Assembly (NCBI GenBank): GCA_964401595.1
Contig: CAYNZA010000001.1
Location: forward strand, 5,023 to 69,022
DNA: 64,000 nt
From: CAITZA01 sp964401595
GTDB lineage: Bacteria > Desulfobacterota > Desulfomonilia > Desulfomonilales > Desulfomonilaceae
Direction of reading: 5' to 3'
In this document: piece by piece, positions 1 through 8,625 of the stretch
Layout: each line of letters opens with the position of its first letter
Numbering within the stretch: position 1 is the stretch's first letter
Program-made: the position numbers and the translations under genes
Notes under the pieces: generated by a model
Database searches by the model: none
Seen by the model: the letters and a program-made list of their open reading frames with translations, nothing else
What the model was told of the DNA's origin: nothing

Positions 1-161
1 GTCGCCGGGTAATAATAGCGATAAGACATTTTGGTCCCGCTTGCTGACACAGTGGAAGCGGGTGAGCCTGTCTGACCGTTTTCAGATGCCATTGTCGTTG
101 AACTCATGAACAGAAACGACGCTATCACTGCCAACATGATATTCGTAATACGATGTTTCAT
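1..161 (-). CDS. Small secreted protein, N-terminal part (runs off window)
   Basis: An open frame on the minus strand begins with ATG at 161 and is still open at base 1, giving 53 codons. The start follows a purine-rich GAGAGG sequence. The first 24 or so residues form a signal peptide: a basic start (MKHR), a hydrophobic core (MLAVIASFLFM) and a likely cleavage after SSTTMA. The remaining visible residues are Ser/Thr/Gly-rich. I do not recognise a family. It has its own promoter (196-224) and is divergent from the carbamoyltransferase cassette. Export is inferred from the signal peptide only. Confidence 0.6.
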   Translation of the reverse strand, partial: MKHRITNIMLAVIASFLFMSSTTMASENGQTGSPASTVSASGTKMSYRYYYPA

Positions 162-195
162 CTGCGACCTCTCATTATGATTTTTGACTATTCTT

Positions 196-224
196 ATATT
201 ATCCCTGCATTGAGGATTTCTCAA
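196..224 (-). promoter_or_regulatory. Sigma70-type promoter for the secreted protein gene
   Basis: On the minus strand, TTGAGA (219-224) and TAATAT (196-201) are separated by 17 bases and lie about 35 bases upstream of the ATG at 161. Confidence 0.55.
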
Positions 225-303
225 GGTGTTCGACTAAAATTCTGACAGACCTCATTGATTCAGTTCTCTCAAGCGCTTGATGTCAGTGGCGTTTTTCAAA
301 GGC

Positions 304-332
304 TTGCCTAAATTTTTCCTTTAGGATAAATA
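304..332 (+). promoter_or_regulatory. Candidate sigma70-type promoter for the carbamoyltransferase cassette
   Basis: TTGCCT (304-309) and TAAATA (327-332) are 17 bases apart. Just downstream, 338-355 is a perfect 7-bp hairpin (GCATGAA, loop CCTT, TTCATGC) that would lie at the start of the leader. The region 162-436 holds no other gene that I can see. Confidence 0.4.
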
Positions 333-436
333 AATGCGCATGAACCTTTTCATGCAAAAGGAGTCCTAATTGTGGCTTGATTTTAAAGGTTTTCCGGAAC
401 CGGGGCCTTATCTTTATTATTTTCATGGAAGTGAGC

Positions 437-2173
437 ATGAAGGCAATCGGAAGAGCTGTCATTTACCTGGCTAAAATTGGGGCGTATGTGATTTTCCTGG
501 TGGCGGCCGTTGGAATTCTTCTATGGGGCATGGAGAAATTCTCCGCTTATGCCTTGAGTAAGTCATATCTCGGCACGGTATACCACCACGACTTCGACAT
601 GGTTAGAAAGGACGCCACACAACCGGTTTCGAACTATGATTACGATTTCACTCCGGGAGCCTGCGTTGAGTTTAACATATTAAAAGGTAATCAGTATGAA
701 TACGCCAACAACGCCGGGTTTCGTGAACCCAGGGAAATAACGGTGGACAAACCTGAAGATGAGTACAGGATATTTCTTACCGGAGGATCTACCGCTTTTG
801 GACTCGGCGCCATAGGGGAGGCCGTCAATCTGACCAACCATTATAGTATAGAATACCGGGAAACCATTTCTCACATCATGGAGATGATACTGAACGCCAC
901 GGCTCCCATCGAGGGCAAGAAGATCCGGGTTTACAACACGGCAGTGTGGGGACACGCATATCAGCACCTTTTGATAAGATATCCCGTAAAACTGCGCCAG
1001 TTTAAACCCGACCTGATCATTTCTCTTGACGGCGCCAATGAATTGCCACTAGTAAGCAAACTGATACCTGACTGGAACTACTTCCAGGAAGGCCAGTATA
1101 ATAATATCATTAGAGATATCTATTCTTACAGCAACTCAGGGTTGGCGTCTTACTTGACATTGTGGTTAAAAAACAACACATTTTTGATGACGTATCTATG
1201 GGCCGGTCAGGACATTTTCCAGGAATTGAATGTCAGGGCTCCTGTTCATAAAGCAGTTATTGCAGAAAATGAAGCCGACACAAAATCTTCGGGGAACACG
1301 GTTGAGGAAATGTCCAAAATGCTGGACAGAAACATAGACACAGTTGTCCGGGTGGTGGAGGACTATACATCGTCAATACAGAATGATGGCATTCCACACA
1401 TACTGGCTTTGCAGCCCTGGCTTTATTTGAGCAAAAAACCAATGAGTCCTCAGGAAAAGGCGGTTAACGAACTGCCGGGATTCAAGCAGTATTATGGAGT
1501 TCCATCCGATAAAACTTACAAACTTCTAGTAGATAAAATTGTTGCCAGCGCTCAAAGAAAGAACTATTTTATTGCGGATTTTTCAGATTATTTTGACGAT
1601 GTTTCCGAATGGGTTTTTCTGGATTGGTGCCATTTGACAAGCGGAGCCAACTATCTCCTTGCAAAGGAACTTTCAAACCTCGTCAAGGAACACATATTTC
1701 AACGGCAACTTTCAGCTGGAGATTCCACGACCGACAAGAATTCTTTCTTTTGGGATCTGGCTGCGTCGGCAAAAGTGGTTTATCCGGTTTCTGAAACAGA
1801 CAGGGCTAATCTGGCGCAAAATGCACTGAGAGGTTATCCTGGAGATGCTGTCTTCGAATTCACGCCGAAAAGTCCTGATGAAAAAGGTGAAATCATTCTG
1901 GACATGCAGAAAATCTACCCCATCAGCAGGATCAGGATAGTGTGGGGAGACGAAAATTCAACTCCCGCTGAATGGGAAATGGAATATTCTTCGGACATGA
2001 ATGACTGGCAAACATTTGTAAAATCTGCGTCCAGTGAAATAGACTGGTACTCCAGATGGCCCGGTTATGAACATTATCTCGCTGAACCCGTGAAAGCGAG
2101 ATACTTGAGATATCGGCCCATCAATGATCCCAATCCGGGAATCAAATTGAGATTAATCAGCGCATATCGGTAG
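437..2173 (+). CDS. Membrane-anchored SGNH hydrolase with C-terminal discoidin-like domain
   Basis: 578 residues from ATG 437, chosen because GGAAGTGA precedes it; the frame is open back to a TTG at 377. One hydrophobic segment near residues 10-35 should anchor it with the rest outside the cytoplasm. SGNH blocks are visible: TGGSTAFG with the nucleophile Ser near residue 118, LDGANE (block III Asn), and DWCHLT with Asp/His near 396-399. The last ~130 residues look like an F5/8 type C (discoidin) carbohydrate-binding domain (ISRIRIVWG ... KARYLRYRP). SGNH proteins move or remove acyl groups on glycans and lipids; the substrate here is unknown. It has a close paralogue at 4853, and the carbamoyltransferase gene follows 6 bases later. 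Confidence 0.75.
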   Translation: MKAIGRAVIYLAKIGAYVIFLVAAVGILLWGMEKFSAYALSKSYLGTVYHHDFDMVRKDATQPVSNYDYDFTPGACVEFNILKGNQYEYANNAGFREPREITVDKPEDEYRIFLTGGSTAFGLGAIGEAVNLTNHYSIEYRETISHIMEMILNATAPIEGKKIRVYNTAVWGHAYQHLLIRYPVKLRQFKPDLIISLDGANELPLVSKLIPDWNYFQEGQYNNIIRDIYSYSNSGLASYLTLWLKNNTFLMTYLWAGQDIFQELNVRAPVHKAVIAENEADTKSSGNTVEEMSKMLDRNIDTVVRVVEDYTSSIQNDGIPHILALQPWLYLSKKPMSPQEKAVNELPGFKQYYGVPSDKTYKLLVDKIVASAQRKNYFIADFSDYFDDVSEWVFLDWCHLTSGANYLLAKELSNLVKEHIFQRQLSAGDSTTDKNSFFWDLAASAKVVYPVSETDRANLAQNALRGYPGDAVFEFTPKSPDEKGEIILDMQKIYPISRIRIVWGDENSTPAEWEMEYSSDMNDWQTFVKSASSEIDWYSRWPGYEHYLAEPVKARYLRYRPINDPNPGIKLRLISAYR

Positions 2174-2179
2174 GTCTAA

Positions 2180-3997
2180 ATGAATATACTCGGTCTTTCA
2201 GCTTTCTATCATGACAGCGCGGCATGTCTCGTAAAAGACGGGGAAATAGTCGCTGCGGCTCAACAGGAACGTTTTACTCGCGTTAAACATGACCATCGCT
2301 TTCCTATGGACGCCGTCAATTTTTGCCTGAAAGCGGGCAAGATCAGCTCAAAGGATCTGGACTACGTGGTCTTCTATGACAAGCCTTTCATAAAATTCGA
2401 GCGCCTGCTGGAAACTTACGTCTCTTATGCGCCCAGGGGATGGGCGTCATTTCTCATGGCCATGCCGCTATGGCTAAAACAGAAACTCCACATGCCCAAG
2501 TTGATCAGAAAAACTTTGGACTACGACGGCGAGATAATTTTTCCTGAACACCATGAGTCACACGCAGCGAGCGCATTTTTTCCATCACCATATAACAAAG
2601 CGGCCTTTCTGACAATGGATGGAGTCGGTGAGTGGACCACAACCAGTTTCGGAGTTGGAGAAGGATCAAAAGTCAGGATTGATTACGAAATCAGATTTCC
2701 ACATTCCCTGGGACTTCTTTATTCAGCTTTTACATATTTCACCGGATTCAAAGTCAATTCCGGAGAATACAAGGTTATGGGGCTGGCCCCTTATGGGGAA
2801 CCAAGGTATGTAGACACAATAATGAATGAACTCATCGACATCAAAGAAGACGGGTCATTCAAACTTAACATGAAATATTTCACCTATCCTTATGGCCTGA
2901 CCATGACAGGACATACCTTTGAGAAACTGTTCGATGGCCCGGCACGTAAACCGGAGAGTCAGTTGACCCAACGGGAGATGGATATTGCCAAATCTGTCCA
3001 GGTGGTTACTGAAGAAGTCATGCTCAGGACATCACGACACATCCACAAGCTTACGGGTGAAAAGTACCTGTGCATGGCCGGCGGGGTGGCGCTGAACTGT
3101 GTAGGCAACGGCAGAGTTCTCAGAGAAGGGCCATTCGAGGATATATGGATTCAACCTGCAGCCGGTGACGCCGGGGGAGCGCTTGGAGCCGCGCTGTTCG
3201 TGTGGCACCAGTTACTCAACAACAAAAGGGTGACCAACGATTCCACGGATCTTCAGCATGGCTCTTACCTGGGGCCTGAATACTCAGAGGATGATATCAG
3301 GAAATTCCTGGATTCCCACGGTTACCCTTATCATTACATTGGAAATGGAGACGGTTTTTCCAGAGTGGCAGACCTGATCGCTGATGGAAAAGTGATCGGT
3401 TGGTTCAGCGGACGCATGGAATTCGGGCCTCGTGCTCTAGGATCAAGGTCGATCATAGGCGACGCCAGAAATACGCGGATGCAAAGTCAGATGAACCTTA
3501 AAATAAAATACCGAGAGAGTTTCAGACCCTTTGCCCCATCGGTGCTGGCGGAACAGGTAGAGAATTATTTTGAACTGGACAGGCCTTCGCCTTATATGCT
3601 TCTGGTGGCCGACGTCCAGAAGAGTATAAGGAAATCGATGGACGAGGATCAGCAGAAATTATGGGGTATAGACAAACTAAATGTTGTCCGCTCCGATATA
3701 CCGGCCATAACTCACGTTGACTACTCTGCCAGAATTCAGACCGTGCATAGAGAGACCAACCCCAATTATTACGATTTAATAGAGGCATTCTTCAAAAAAA
3801 GCGGTTGTCCGGTCATCGTAAACACGTCCTTCAACGTTCGTGGAGAGCCTATCGTGATGAGTCCGGAACACGCTTATCTCTGCTTTATGAGAACCGAAAT
3901 GGATTTTCTCGTCCTTGGAAAATTCCTCCTGGATAAAAAGGATCAGCCGAAGTTGAAAGACGATGAGGACTGGCGATCCCAATACGCATTAGATTAA
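2180..3997 (+). CDS. NodU/CmcH/SxtI-family O-carbamoyltransferase
   Basis: 605 residues. The N-terminal half carries the family's Kae1-like domain, with the conserved EHHESHAAS histidines near residues 124-128 and a GGVALNCVGNG loop. The C-terminal half is the YrdC-like carbamoyltransferase part, with GRMEFGPRALGSRSI and VNTSFNVRGEPIV. The family makes carbamoyl-adenylate from carbamoyl phosphate and ATP and passes the carbamoyl group to a hydroxyl (Nod factor sugar, cephem, saxitoxin precursor). It lies 6 bases after an SGNH gene and is followed by SxtJ-like and SxtK-like genes, the same order as sxtI-sxtJ-sxtK. The acceptor cannot be read from the sequence. Confidence 0.92.
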   Translation: MNILGLSAFYHDSAACLVKDGEIVAAAQQERFTRVKHDHRFPMDAVNFCLKAGKISSKDLDYVVFYDKPFIKFERLLETYVSYAPRGWASFLMAMPLWLKQKLHMPKLIRKTLDYDGEIIFPEHHESHAASAFFPSPYNKAAFLTMDGVGEWTTTSFGVGEGSKVRIDYEIRFPHSLGLLYSAFTYFTGFKVNSGEYKVMGLAPYGEPRYVDTIMNELIDIKEDGSFKLNMKYFTYPYGLTMTGHTFEKLFDGPARKPESQLTQREMDIAKSVQVVTEEVMLRTSRHIHKLTGEKYLCMAGGVALNCVGNGRVLREGPFEDIWIQPAAGDAGGALGAALFVWHQLLNNKRVTNDSTDLQHGSYLGPEYSEDDIRKFLDSHGYPYHYIGNGDGFSRVADLIADGKVIGWFSGRMEFGPRALGSRSIIGDARNTRMQSQMNLKIKYRESFRPFAPSVLAEQVENYFELDRPSPYMLLVADVQKSIRKSMDEDQQKLWGIDKLNVVRSDIPAITHVDYSARIQTVHRETNPNYYDLIEAFFKKSGCPVIVNTSFNVRGEPIVMSPEHAYLCFMRTEMDFLVLGKFLLDKKDQPKLKDDEDWRSQYALD

Positions 3998-4014
3998 AAG
4001 AGATCATTAACCTG

Positions 4015-4455
4015 ATGAACATCATCCAAGAAATTCGTGAAGAGATCAAGGCAGCGGTAGTAGTCCCGACCAACCGGGATATGAATATTCTAGCCGCATT
4101 ATTCTTAATAATTCCTTGCGCTATTGGGGCTCATCTCATCTATTGGCGAGACTCCACTTACGGATATGTGTGGTTAGGAATCGGCGTTTCGCTCTTCGCA
4201 GCTCGCTTAGTCCCTCCCTTGTTTAAGTTCATTTTTAGTCAGTGGGTGGCTTTCTCTGTTGTAATCGGTTATTTTATCTCAAGAATTTTGCTGACGCTAA
4301 TATTTTTCCTGGTGATTACTCCGACCGGCCTGCTAATGAAGCTGTTCGGAAAAGATCCAATGGATCGGAAAATTGATCCCCAGGCATCCACATATTGGAT
4401 AGAACACGAACAACCTTCGGATTCGACTATTGAAAGATACAAGAAACAGTTTTAA
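4015..4455 (+). CDS. SxtJ-like membrane protein
   Basis: 146 residues, start ATG 4015. Three or four hydrophobic stretches are visible (about residues 24-43, 50-75 and 80-108), with short charged ends. Size, topology and position directly after the carbamoyltransferase match the SxtJ family named from saxitoxin clusters, whose function is unknown. I infer that it holds the carbamoyltransferase or its substrate at the membrane. It is probably co-transcribed, with a 17-base gap to the gene before it. Confidence 0.7.
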   Translation: MNIIQEIREEIKAAVVVPTNRDMNILAALFLIIPCAIGAHLIYWRDSTYGYVWLGIGVSLFAARLVPPLFKFIFSQWVAFSVVIGYFISRILLTLIFFLVITPTGLLMKLFGKDPMDRKIDPQASTYWIEHEQPSDSTIERYKKQF

Positions 4456-4486
4456 AATTCATGGATTAAATTAGGAGGGACTCTGT

Positions 4487-4639
4487 ATGTCACTGGTTAG
4501 AGAATTTTGGGATTTCATGAAAGTCCGCAAAAAATTCTGGTTGGCCCCCATCTTGATTGTTCTGGTCATACTCTCCGCCTTCATAATACTTGCGGCTAGT
4601 TCACCCGTGGCGGCGCCCTTCATCTATACGCTATTCTAG
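4487..4639 (+). CDS. DUF5989 / SxtK-like single-pass small protein
   Basis: 50 residues, ATG 4487 to TAG 4639, preceded by a near-perfect Shine-Dalgarno AGGAGGG (4473-4479). It starts MSLVREFWDFMKVRKKFW, then one membrane helix (APILIVLVILSAFIIL) and a short C-terminus ending APFIYTLF. This matches the DUF5989 family, which includes SxtK and occurs beside carbamoyltransferases and SxtJ. Function unknown. A terminator follows about 80 bases downstream, closing the first part of the cassette. Confidence 0.8.
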   Translation: MSLVREFWDFMKVRKKFWLAPILIVLVILSAFIILAASSPVAAPFIYTLF

Positions 4640-4719
4640 GAGGTTGAAGGCCGACCTATAGGCTAGACCGGTCCGGCTGTTTTCTATCGCCAGTCTAGTA
4701 TACTTTTTCACGACAACTG

Positions 4720-4768
4720 GCGTCTCCTGCTTCTGGATACATCTGAAGCAGGGGGCGCTTTTGTTTTG
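4720..4768 (+). terminator. Rho-independent terminator
   Basis: A 14-bp stem (arms 4720-4733 and 4745-4758, two G-T wobbles, 11-base loop) is followed by TTTTGTTTTG. It sits between the DUF5989 gene and the second SGNH gene. Confidence 0.8.
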
Positions 4769-4852
4769 TCTCAGGGCACAGACTTGAAAAAATGAAAAAT
4801 CTGATTTTAAATAGTCAGCGGATTGACATTCATACATGAGCGAGGAACTGAT

Positions 4853-6541
4853 GTGAAGAAGTTCATATTCGTCACGATCTACATAGCATTTTTATTGATG
4901 ATTGCAGTCGGACTTATTGCAGGACTGGAATATTACGCATATTTGAAAGTGAAGGAGTCCCCCTTGGGCCAGGCCTATTCAGGCCGAGACATGGACCTGG
5001 CAAGGCGAAGCTCGCAAACTGTAGCTCCGCAATACGGCTATGAACCCACACCCGGGTTCGCCGCTGTCAGAAATACCAAATTGGGGAATTCATTAGAGTA
5101 TATAAACGAAGAAAGCTTCAAGGACTTTGATAGCGTACCTGTGGAAAAACCGGTGGACGAGTTTCGGGTCATTGTGACGGGCGGTTCAGTTGTGTATGGC
5201 CGAGGTCCTGTCCCGCCTGCTGACGTCGTTTGTGATTTTTATGAAGTGACATACCGTTGGACTATTCCCCATATCATGGAAAAGCTGATGAATGCGGACC
5301 CGCAGATCAGAGAAAAGATTGGGGGTAAGACCGTCCGGGTAATAAATGCGGGTGTCGCCGGTTTCGTTTATCAAAATAACCTGATGAGATATCTGGCCAA
5401 GCTGAGGCTTTATCAGCCTGATCTGGTTGTGGCCCTGGACGGAGCAAATGAAGTACACACGGTTGCAAGGCCCTTGAAGGACTGGAACTATTTCACTGAG
5501 GGCCCCTATTTTGAAGTTGTGACCGAGGTCATGGACATGAGCAAGACAGGACTGATGAACTACATCACGCTCTGGCTCAAAAGAAACACCTATTTTTTTA
5601 CATGGCTTGCAATGAACAAAGGTGAAGGACCCGGCATCTTAATGGAAAACAGGGGCTTCGCTGCCCACCCTCAGGATCCAACGCCTGAAATGATTGAATA
5701 CCTCAACAAAAATGTGGCTCAAGTGGCCGATATAGCCACAATCTATCACAAGGCGCTGCAAGCAGATAGAGTACCCCATGTATTTGCCCTCCAGCCGATG
5801 TTCAAGAATTCCAAAAAGAAGAGGACTCTTCTCGAACAGGAAATTGAAAAAGTCACCGGCATGGACAAGATCGGTTTTTACGATGCCGCAAAGACCTATG
5901 ACACACTGGTGAGTCAGGTCATAAAACGAGCCGCTGAAGATGATTTTCAGGTTGTGGACCTAACCACAATCTTTGACTCAACCAACGATTGGGTTTTCAC
6001 TGATTGGTGCCATTTGACTAACGGAGCCAACTTCATAATAGCCAAAGCGCTCGTGGCAAAAATCAAGAAACAGGTTTTCGGGATCCCTCTGAAACCCTTC
6101 GATGAACTTCGGGAACCGTATGATTCGTATTTCACCGACTATTCCAAAAATGCCAAAGTTTTTGTCGAAGGCAAGCCAACAGACGCCGGACTGAACATAC
6201 TGAAAGGCTATCCATCCGCAAATGGACTCGAGGTAAAATCAACGTCAACCACCAAAGCTGATGTTTCGCTGGACCTCGGAGACATCCTGCCAATCTCCAG
6301 ACTCAGAATAGTCTGGGGTTCACAAAACACTGCGCCGCAAAAATGGAGAATCGAAGTATCGACAGATGGAAATACCTGGGAGCCATGGGTGAATGTTGAG
6401 GAGAATGTTGCTGATAGCTTCGATCAATGGCCCGGTTTCGAATATTACTCCGACAGAGAAACCAGGGCGCGTTTTGTCAAATACACCCAGCCATCCGGAC
6501 CGGACGAGATTTCATTGAAGCAGATCAGTCTTTTTAGATAG
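4853..6541 (+). CDS. Second membrane-anchored SGNH hydrolase with discoidin-like domain
   Basis: 562 residues from GTG 4853, chosen because GAGGA lies about 7 bases upstream; the frame opens earlier at TTG 4823 without a ribosome site. An N-terminal membrane helix spans residues 4-25. SGNH blocks: VTGGSVVYG (Ser near 112), ALDGANEV, and DWCHLT (Asp 384, His 387). The C-terminus is again F5/8 type C-like (ISRLRIVWGSQNT ... ARFVKYTQP). It is clearly paralogous to the gene at 437 over its whole length, so the two probably act on related substrates in the same modification route. The terminator upstream implies a separate promoter or read-through; I see no strong promoter. Confidence 0.75.
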   Translation: MKKFIFVTIYIAFLLMIAVGLIAGLEYYAYLKVKESPLGQAYSGRDMDLARRSSQTVAPQYGYEPTPGFAAVRNTKLGNSLEYINEESFKDFDSVPVEKPVDEFRVIVTGGSVVYGRGPVPPADVVCDFYEVTYRWTIPHIMEKLMNADPQIREKIGGKTVRVINAGVAGFVYQNNLMRYLAKLRLYQPDLVVALDGANEVHTVARPLKDWNYFTEGPYFEVVTEVMDMSKTGLMNYITLWLKRNTYFFTWLAMNKGEGPGILMENRGFAAHPQDPTPEMIEYLNKNVAQVADIATIYHKALQADRVPHVFALQPMFKNSKKKRTLLEQEIEKVTGMDKIGFYDAAKTYDTLVSQVIKRAAEDDFQVVDLTTIFDSTNDWVFTDWCHLTNGANFIIAKALVAKIKKQVFGIPLKPFDELREPYDSYFTDYSKNAKVFVEGKPTDAGLNILKGYPSANGLEVKSTSTTKADVSLDLGDILPISRLRIVWGSQNTAPQKWRIEVSTDGNTWEPWVNVEENVADSFDQWPGFEYYSDRETRARFVKYTQPSGPDEISLKQISLFR

Positions 6542-6682
6542 GATGGACAGGAACGTGTATGTCATTACCAACTTCTCAGTTACGGAGAAGAGTCCGATCA
6601 TGGGAATGTAATGCGCCCATGGATTCTAACAGACTGAATTAACGATTTTCTCGGAACTTTCTGAATTGAATGGAGGTGTTTA

Positions 6683-7204
6683 ATGCGATTATCGGGCAAG
6701 AGAGCCATTATCCTTATTGAAGACATGTACAATGAATTTGAGGTCTGGTATCCGTACTACCGTCTCATAGAAGAAGGTTGCAAAGTGACCATAGTTGGAC
6801 CGGGGCATTCCGCTACCTACCACAGCAAATATGGTATCCCGGCAGTGGCTGAAAAATCGGCGACCGAGGTTTCCATAAACGATTTTGACACCATAATAAT
6901 TCCAGGTGGCTTTGCGCCTGATAAAATGAGAATTCATCCACCGATGGTGAAACTGGTCAAAGACGCATTTGACCGGAAAAAAGTTGTCGCATCCATTTGT
7001 CACGGAGGCTGGATGCTGGTGAGCGCCGGGGTTTTGAAAGGATTGAGGGTCACATCGTATGTCGCAATAAGGGATGATATGATAAACGCTGGCGCAATCT
7101 GGGAAGACGCAGAATTGGTTCAGGACGCAAATGTGATTACATCCAGAAAACCGGATGACCTTCCGGCCTTTTGCAGAGCGATAATAGCCGCAACTGCAGC
7201 TTGA
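6683..7204 (+). CDS. DJ-1/PfpI-family protein
   Basis: 173 residues; ATG 6683 follows GGAGGTG at a good distance. It has the PfpI-type fold with the nucleophile elbow VASICHGGWML (Cys 106 followed by His) and an early acidic segment EDMYNEFEVWYP. Members include proteases, glyoxalases/deglycases and stress proteins, so the reaction is uncertain. It lies 70 bases before pyrC on the same strand and may be cotranscribed, but nothing ties it to pyrimidine synthesis. Confidence 0.8.
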   Translation: MRLSGKRAIILIEDMYNEFEVWYPYYRLIEEGCKVTIVGPGHSATYHSKYGIPAVAEKSATEVSINDFDTIIIPGGFAPDKMRIHPPMVKLVKDAFDRKKVVASICHGGWMLVSAGVLKGLRVTSYVAIRDDMINAGAIWEDAELVQDANVITSRKPDDLPAFCRAIIAATAA

Positions 7205-7274
7205 TGGGCGTTTGCAGGGAGGCCGCCGGACTCAGTCTCTCGAAGTAATGTTTCAGAAGGGAGGTGTATCCTGA

Positions 7275-8609
7275 GTGGACGATATCATTTTCGAATCCAA
7301 TGTTATTCTTGAGGAGGGTTCCTCTGGCGCCAGAATCACTGTTACGGATGGAATCATAAAGAAAATTGAGAAACTGGATACAGGTCTTGACACCAATCTG
7401 GTGACTTTTCCGGGCTTCATTGATGCGCATGTTCATGCCAGAGAATATGCTTTGCCCTCTGAGGCGAACAATGTTCAGAAATCAGACTGGCAAAAAATGA
7501 CTGCAAAGGAAACTTTTCGCACTGCCGCAATGGCTGCTCTGAACGGAGGAGTGGTTTTATACGCGGCTATGCCCAACGATCCGATTCCACCCGACAACGA
7601 AGAGACCTACAATGCCAAATTGCTGTTGACGCAAACATCCCCGTGTCCAGTAATCCCATTGGCCTGCATAACATCAACTTCGGAACCGTGGGGCAACATC
7701 CCCTGCAAGCTTTATCTGGATCACAAGCCCGCACTGTCTTCATTCTCATGTTGGGACGATGTTGAGAGCGCTTTGAGTCGATATTCCGGTCGTCACGTTT
7801 TCTTCCATGCGGAGGACCCGGTCATCCTTCAAGAGAATTCGAGCCTCACCGAGCGTTGGAGAAACAGGCCTGCCATTGCTGAAATCAGCGCAGTGCGCAG
7901 AATTCTTGACCTCACGGCAAAGCATGGTCTGAGCGCCCATATCTGTCATGTTTCCACTATTGAAGCCGTGCAACTCATCCAGGAGTTCAACAGGGCGTCA
8001 TCAGCCAAAGTTACCAGCGAGGTTACTCCACACCACCTGTTCTTCAGTGTAGATGAATCCGGCGTCTTCGGAGATGGAGCGGTTGTTCATAGCAACCGCT
8101 CTTTTTTTGACTGTAACCCGCCATTGCGGTCTGAGCGGCAGAGGAGTGACCTTCTTGAAGCGCTTCGAGACGGTCTCATCGACATGGTCGCCGGTGACCA
8201 TGCCCCGCACACTGTTGAGGACAAAAGGAACGGCTCGCCCGGCATGCCACAACTCGATACCTACGGCCCGTTTGCTGCCTGGCTGATCAACAGATGTGGT
8301 TTTTCATACAATAAAATAGCTGAAGTTTTTTCTAAAGCCCCGGCACGGCTAATCTCTGACTACATTTCCGGCGACTTCGGTTCAGTCAAAGTGGGCGATC
8401 AGGCCAACCTTACCGTTCTGGATCTGTCAGGAAAGACCTTGGTGAAGGATAACATGGTAGTGGGCAGGGGCCCACTTCAAACCAGATGCGCCTGGTCGCC
8501 CTTCAATGAGATTCCCCTACCTGGAGCTGTTTTCAAGGTAATTCTGAATGGAGTGACCTACGATTCACCCATGAATTTGTCTGGACATCAACTACCCAAA
8601 CACGGATAA
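7275..8609 (+). CDS. pyrC: Dihydroorotase
   Basis: 444 residues from GTG 7275 with GGGAGGTG upstream. An amidohydrolase of the dihydroorotase type: metal-binding DAHVHARE, the probable carboxylated lysine in CKLYLDHK, His in FFHAEDP and ICHVST, and the final metal Asp in GDHAPH. It closes N-carbamoyl-aspartate to dihydroorotate in the cytoplasm. The identification is supported by pyrB and pyrI directly downstream (17-base gap). Allantoinase or hydantoinase is less likely given this neighbourhood. Confidence 0.9.
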   Translation: MDDIIFESNVILEEGSSGARITVTDGIIKKIEKLDTGLDTNLVTFPGFIDAHVHAREYALPSEANNVQKSDWQKMTAKETFRTAAMAALNGGVVLYAAMPNDPIPPDNEETYNAKLLLTQTSPCPVIPLACITSTSEPWGNIPCKLYLDHKPALSSFSCWDDVESALSRYSGRHVFFHAEDPVILQENSSLTERWRNRPAIAEISAVRRILDLTAKHGLSAHICHVSTIEAVQLIQEFNRASSAKVTSEVTPHHLFFSVDESGVFGDGAVVHSNRSFFDCNPPLRSERQRSDLLEALRDGLIDMVAGDHAPHTVEDKRNGSPGMPQLDTYGPFAAWLINRCGFSYNKIAEVFSKAPARLISDYISGDFGSVKVGDQANLTVLDLSGKTLVKDNMVVGRGPLQTRCAWSPFNEIPLPGAVFKVILNGVTYDSPMNLSGHQLPKHG

Positions 8610-8625
8610 GAAAAGGCTATGATCA

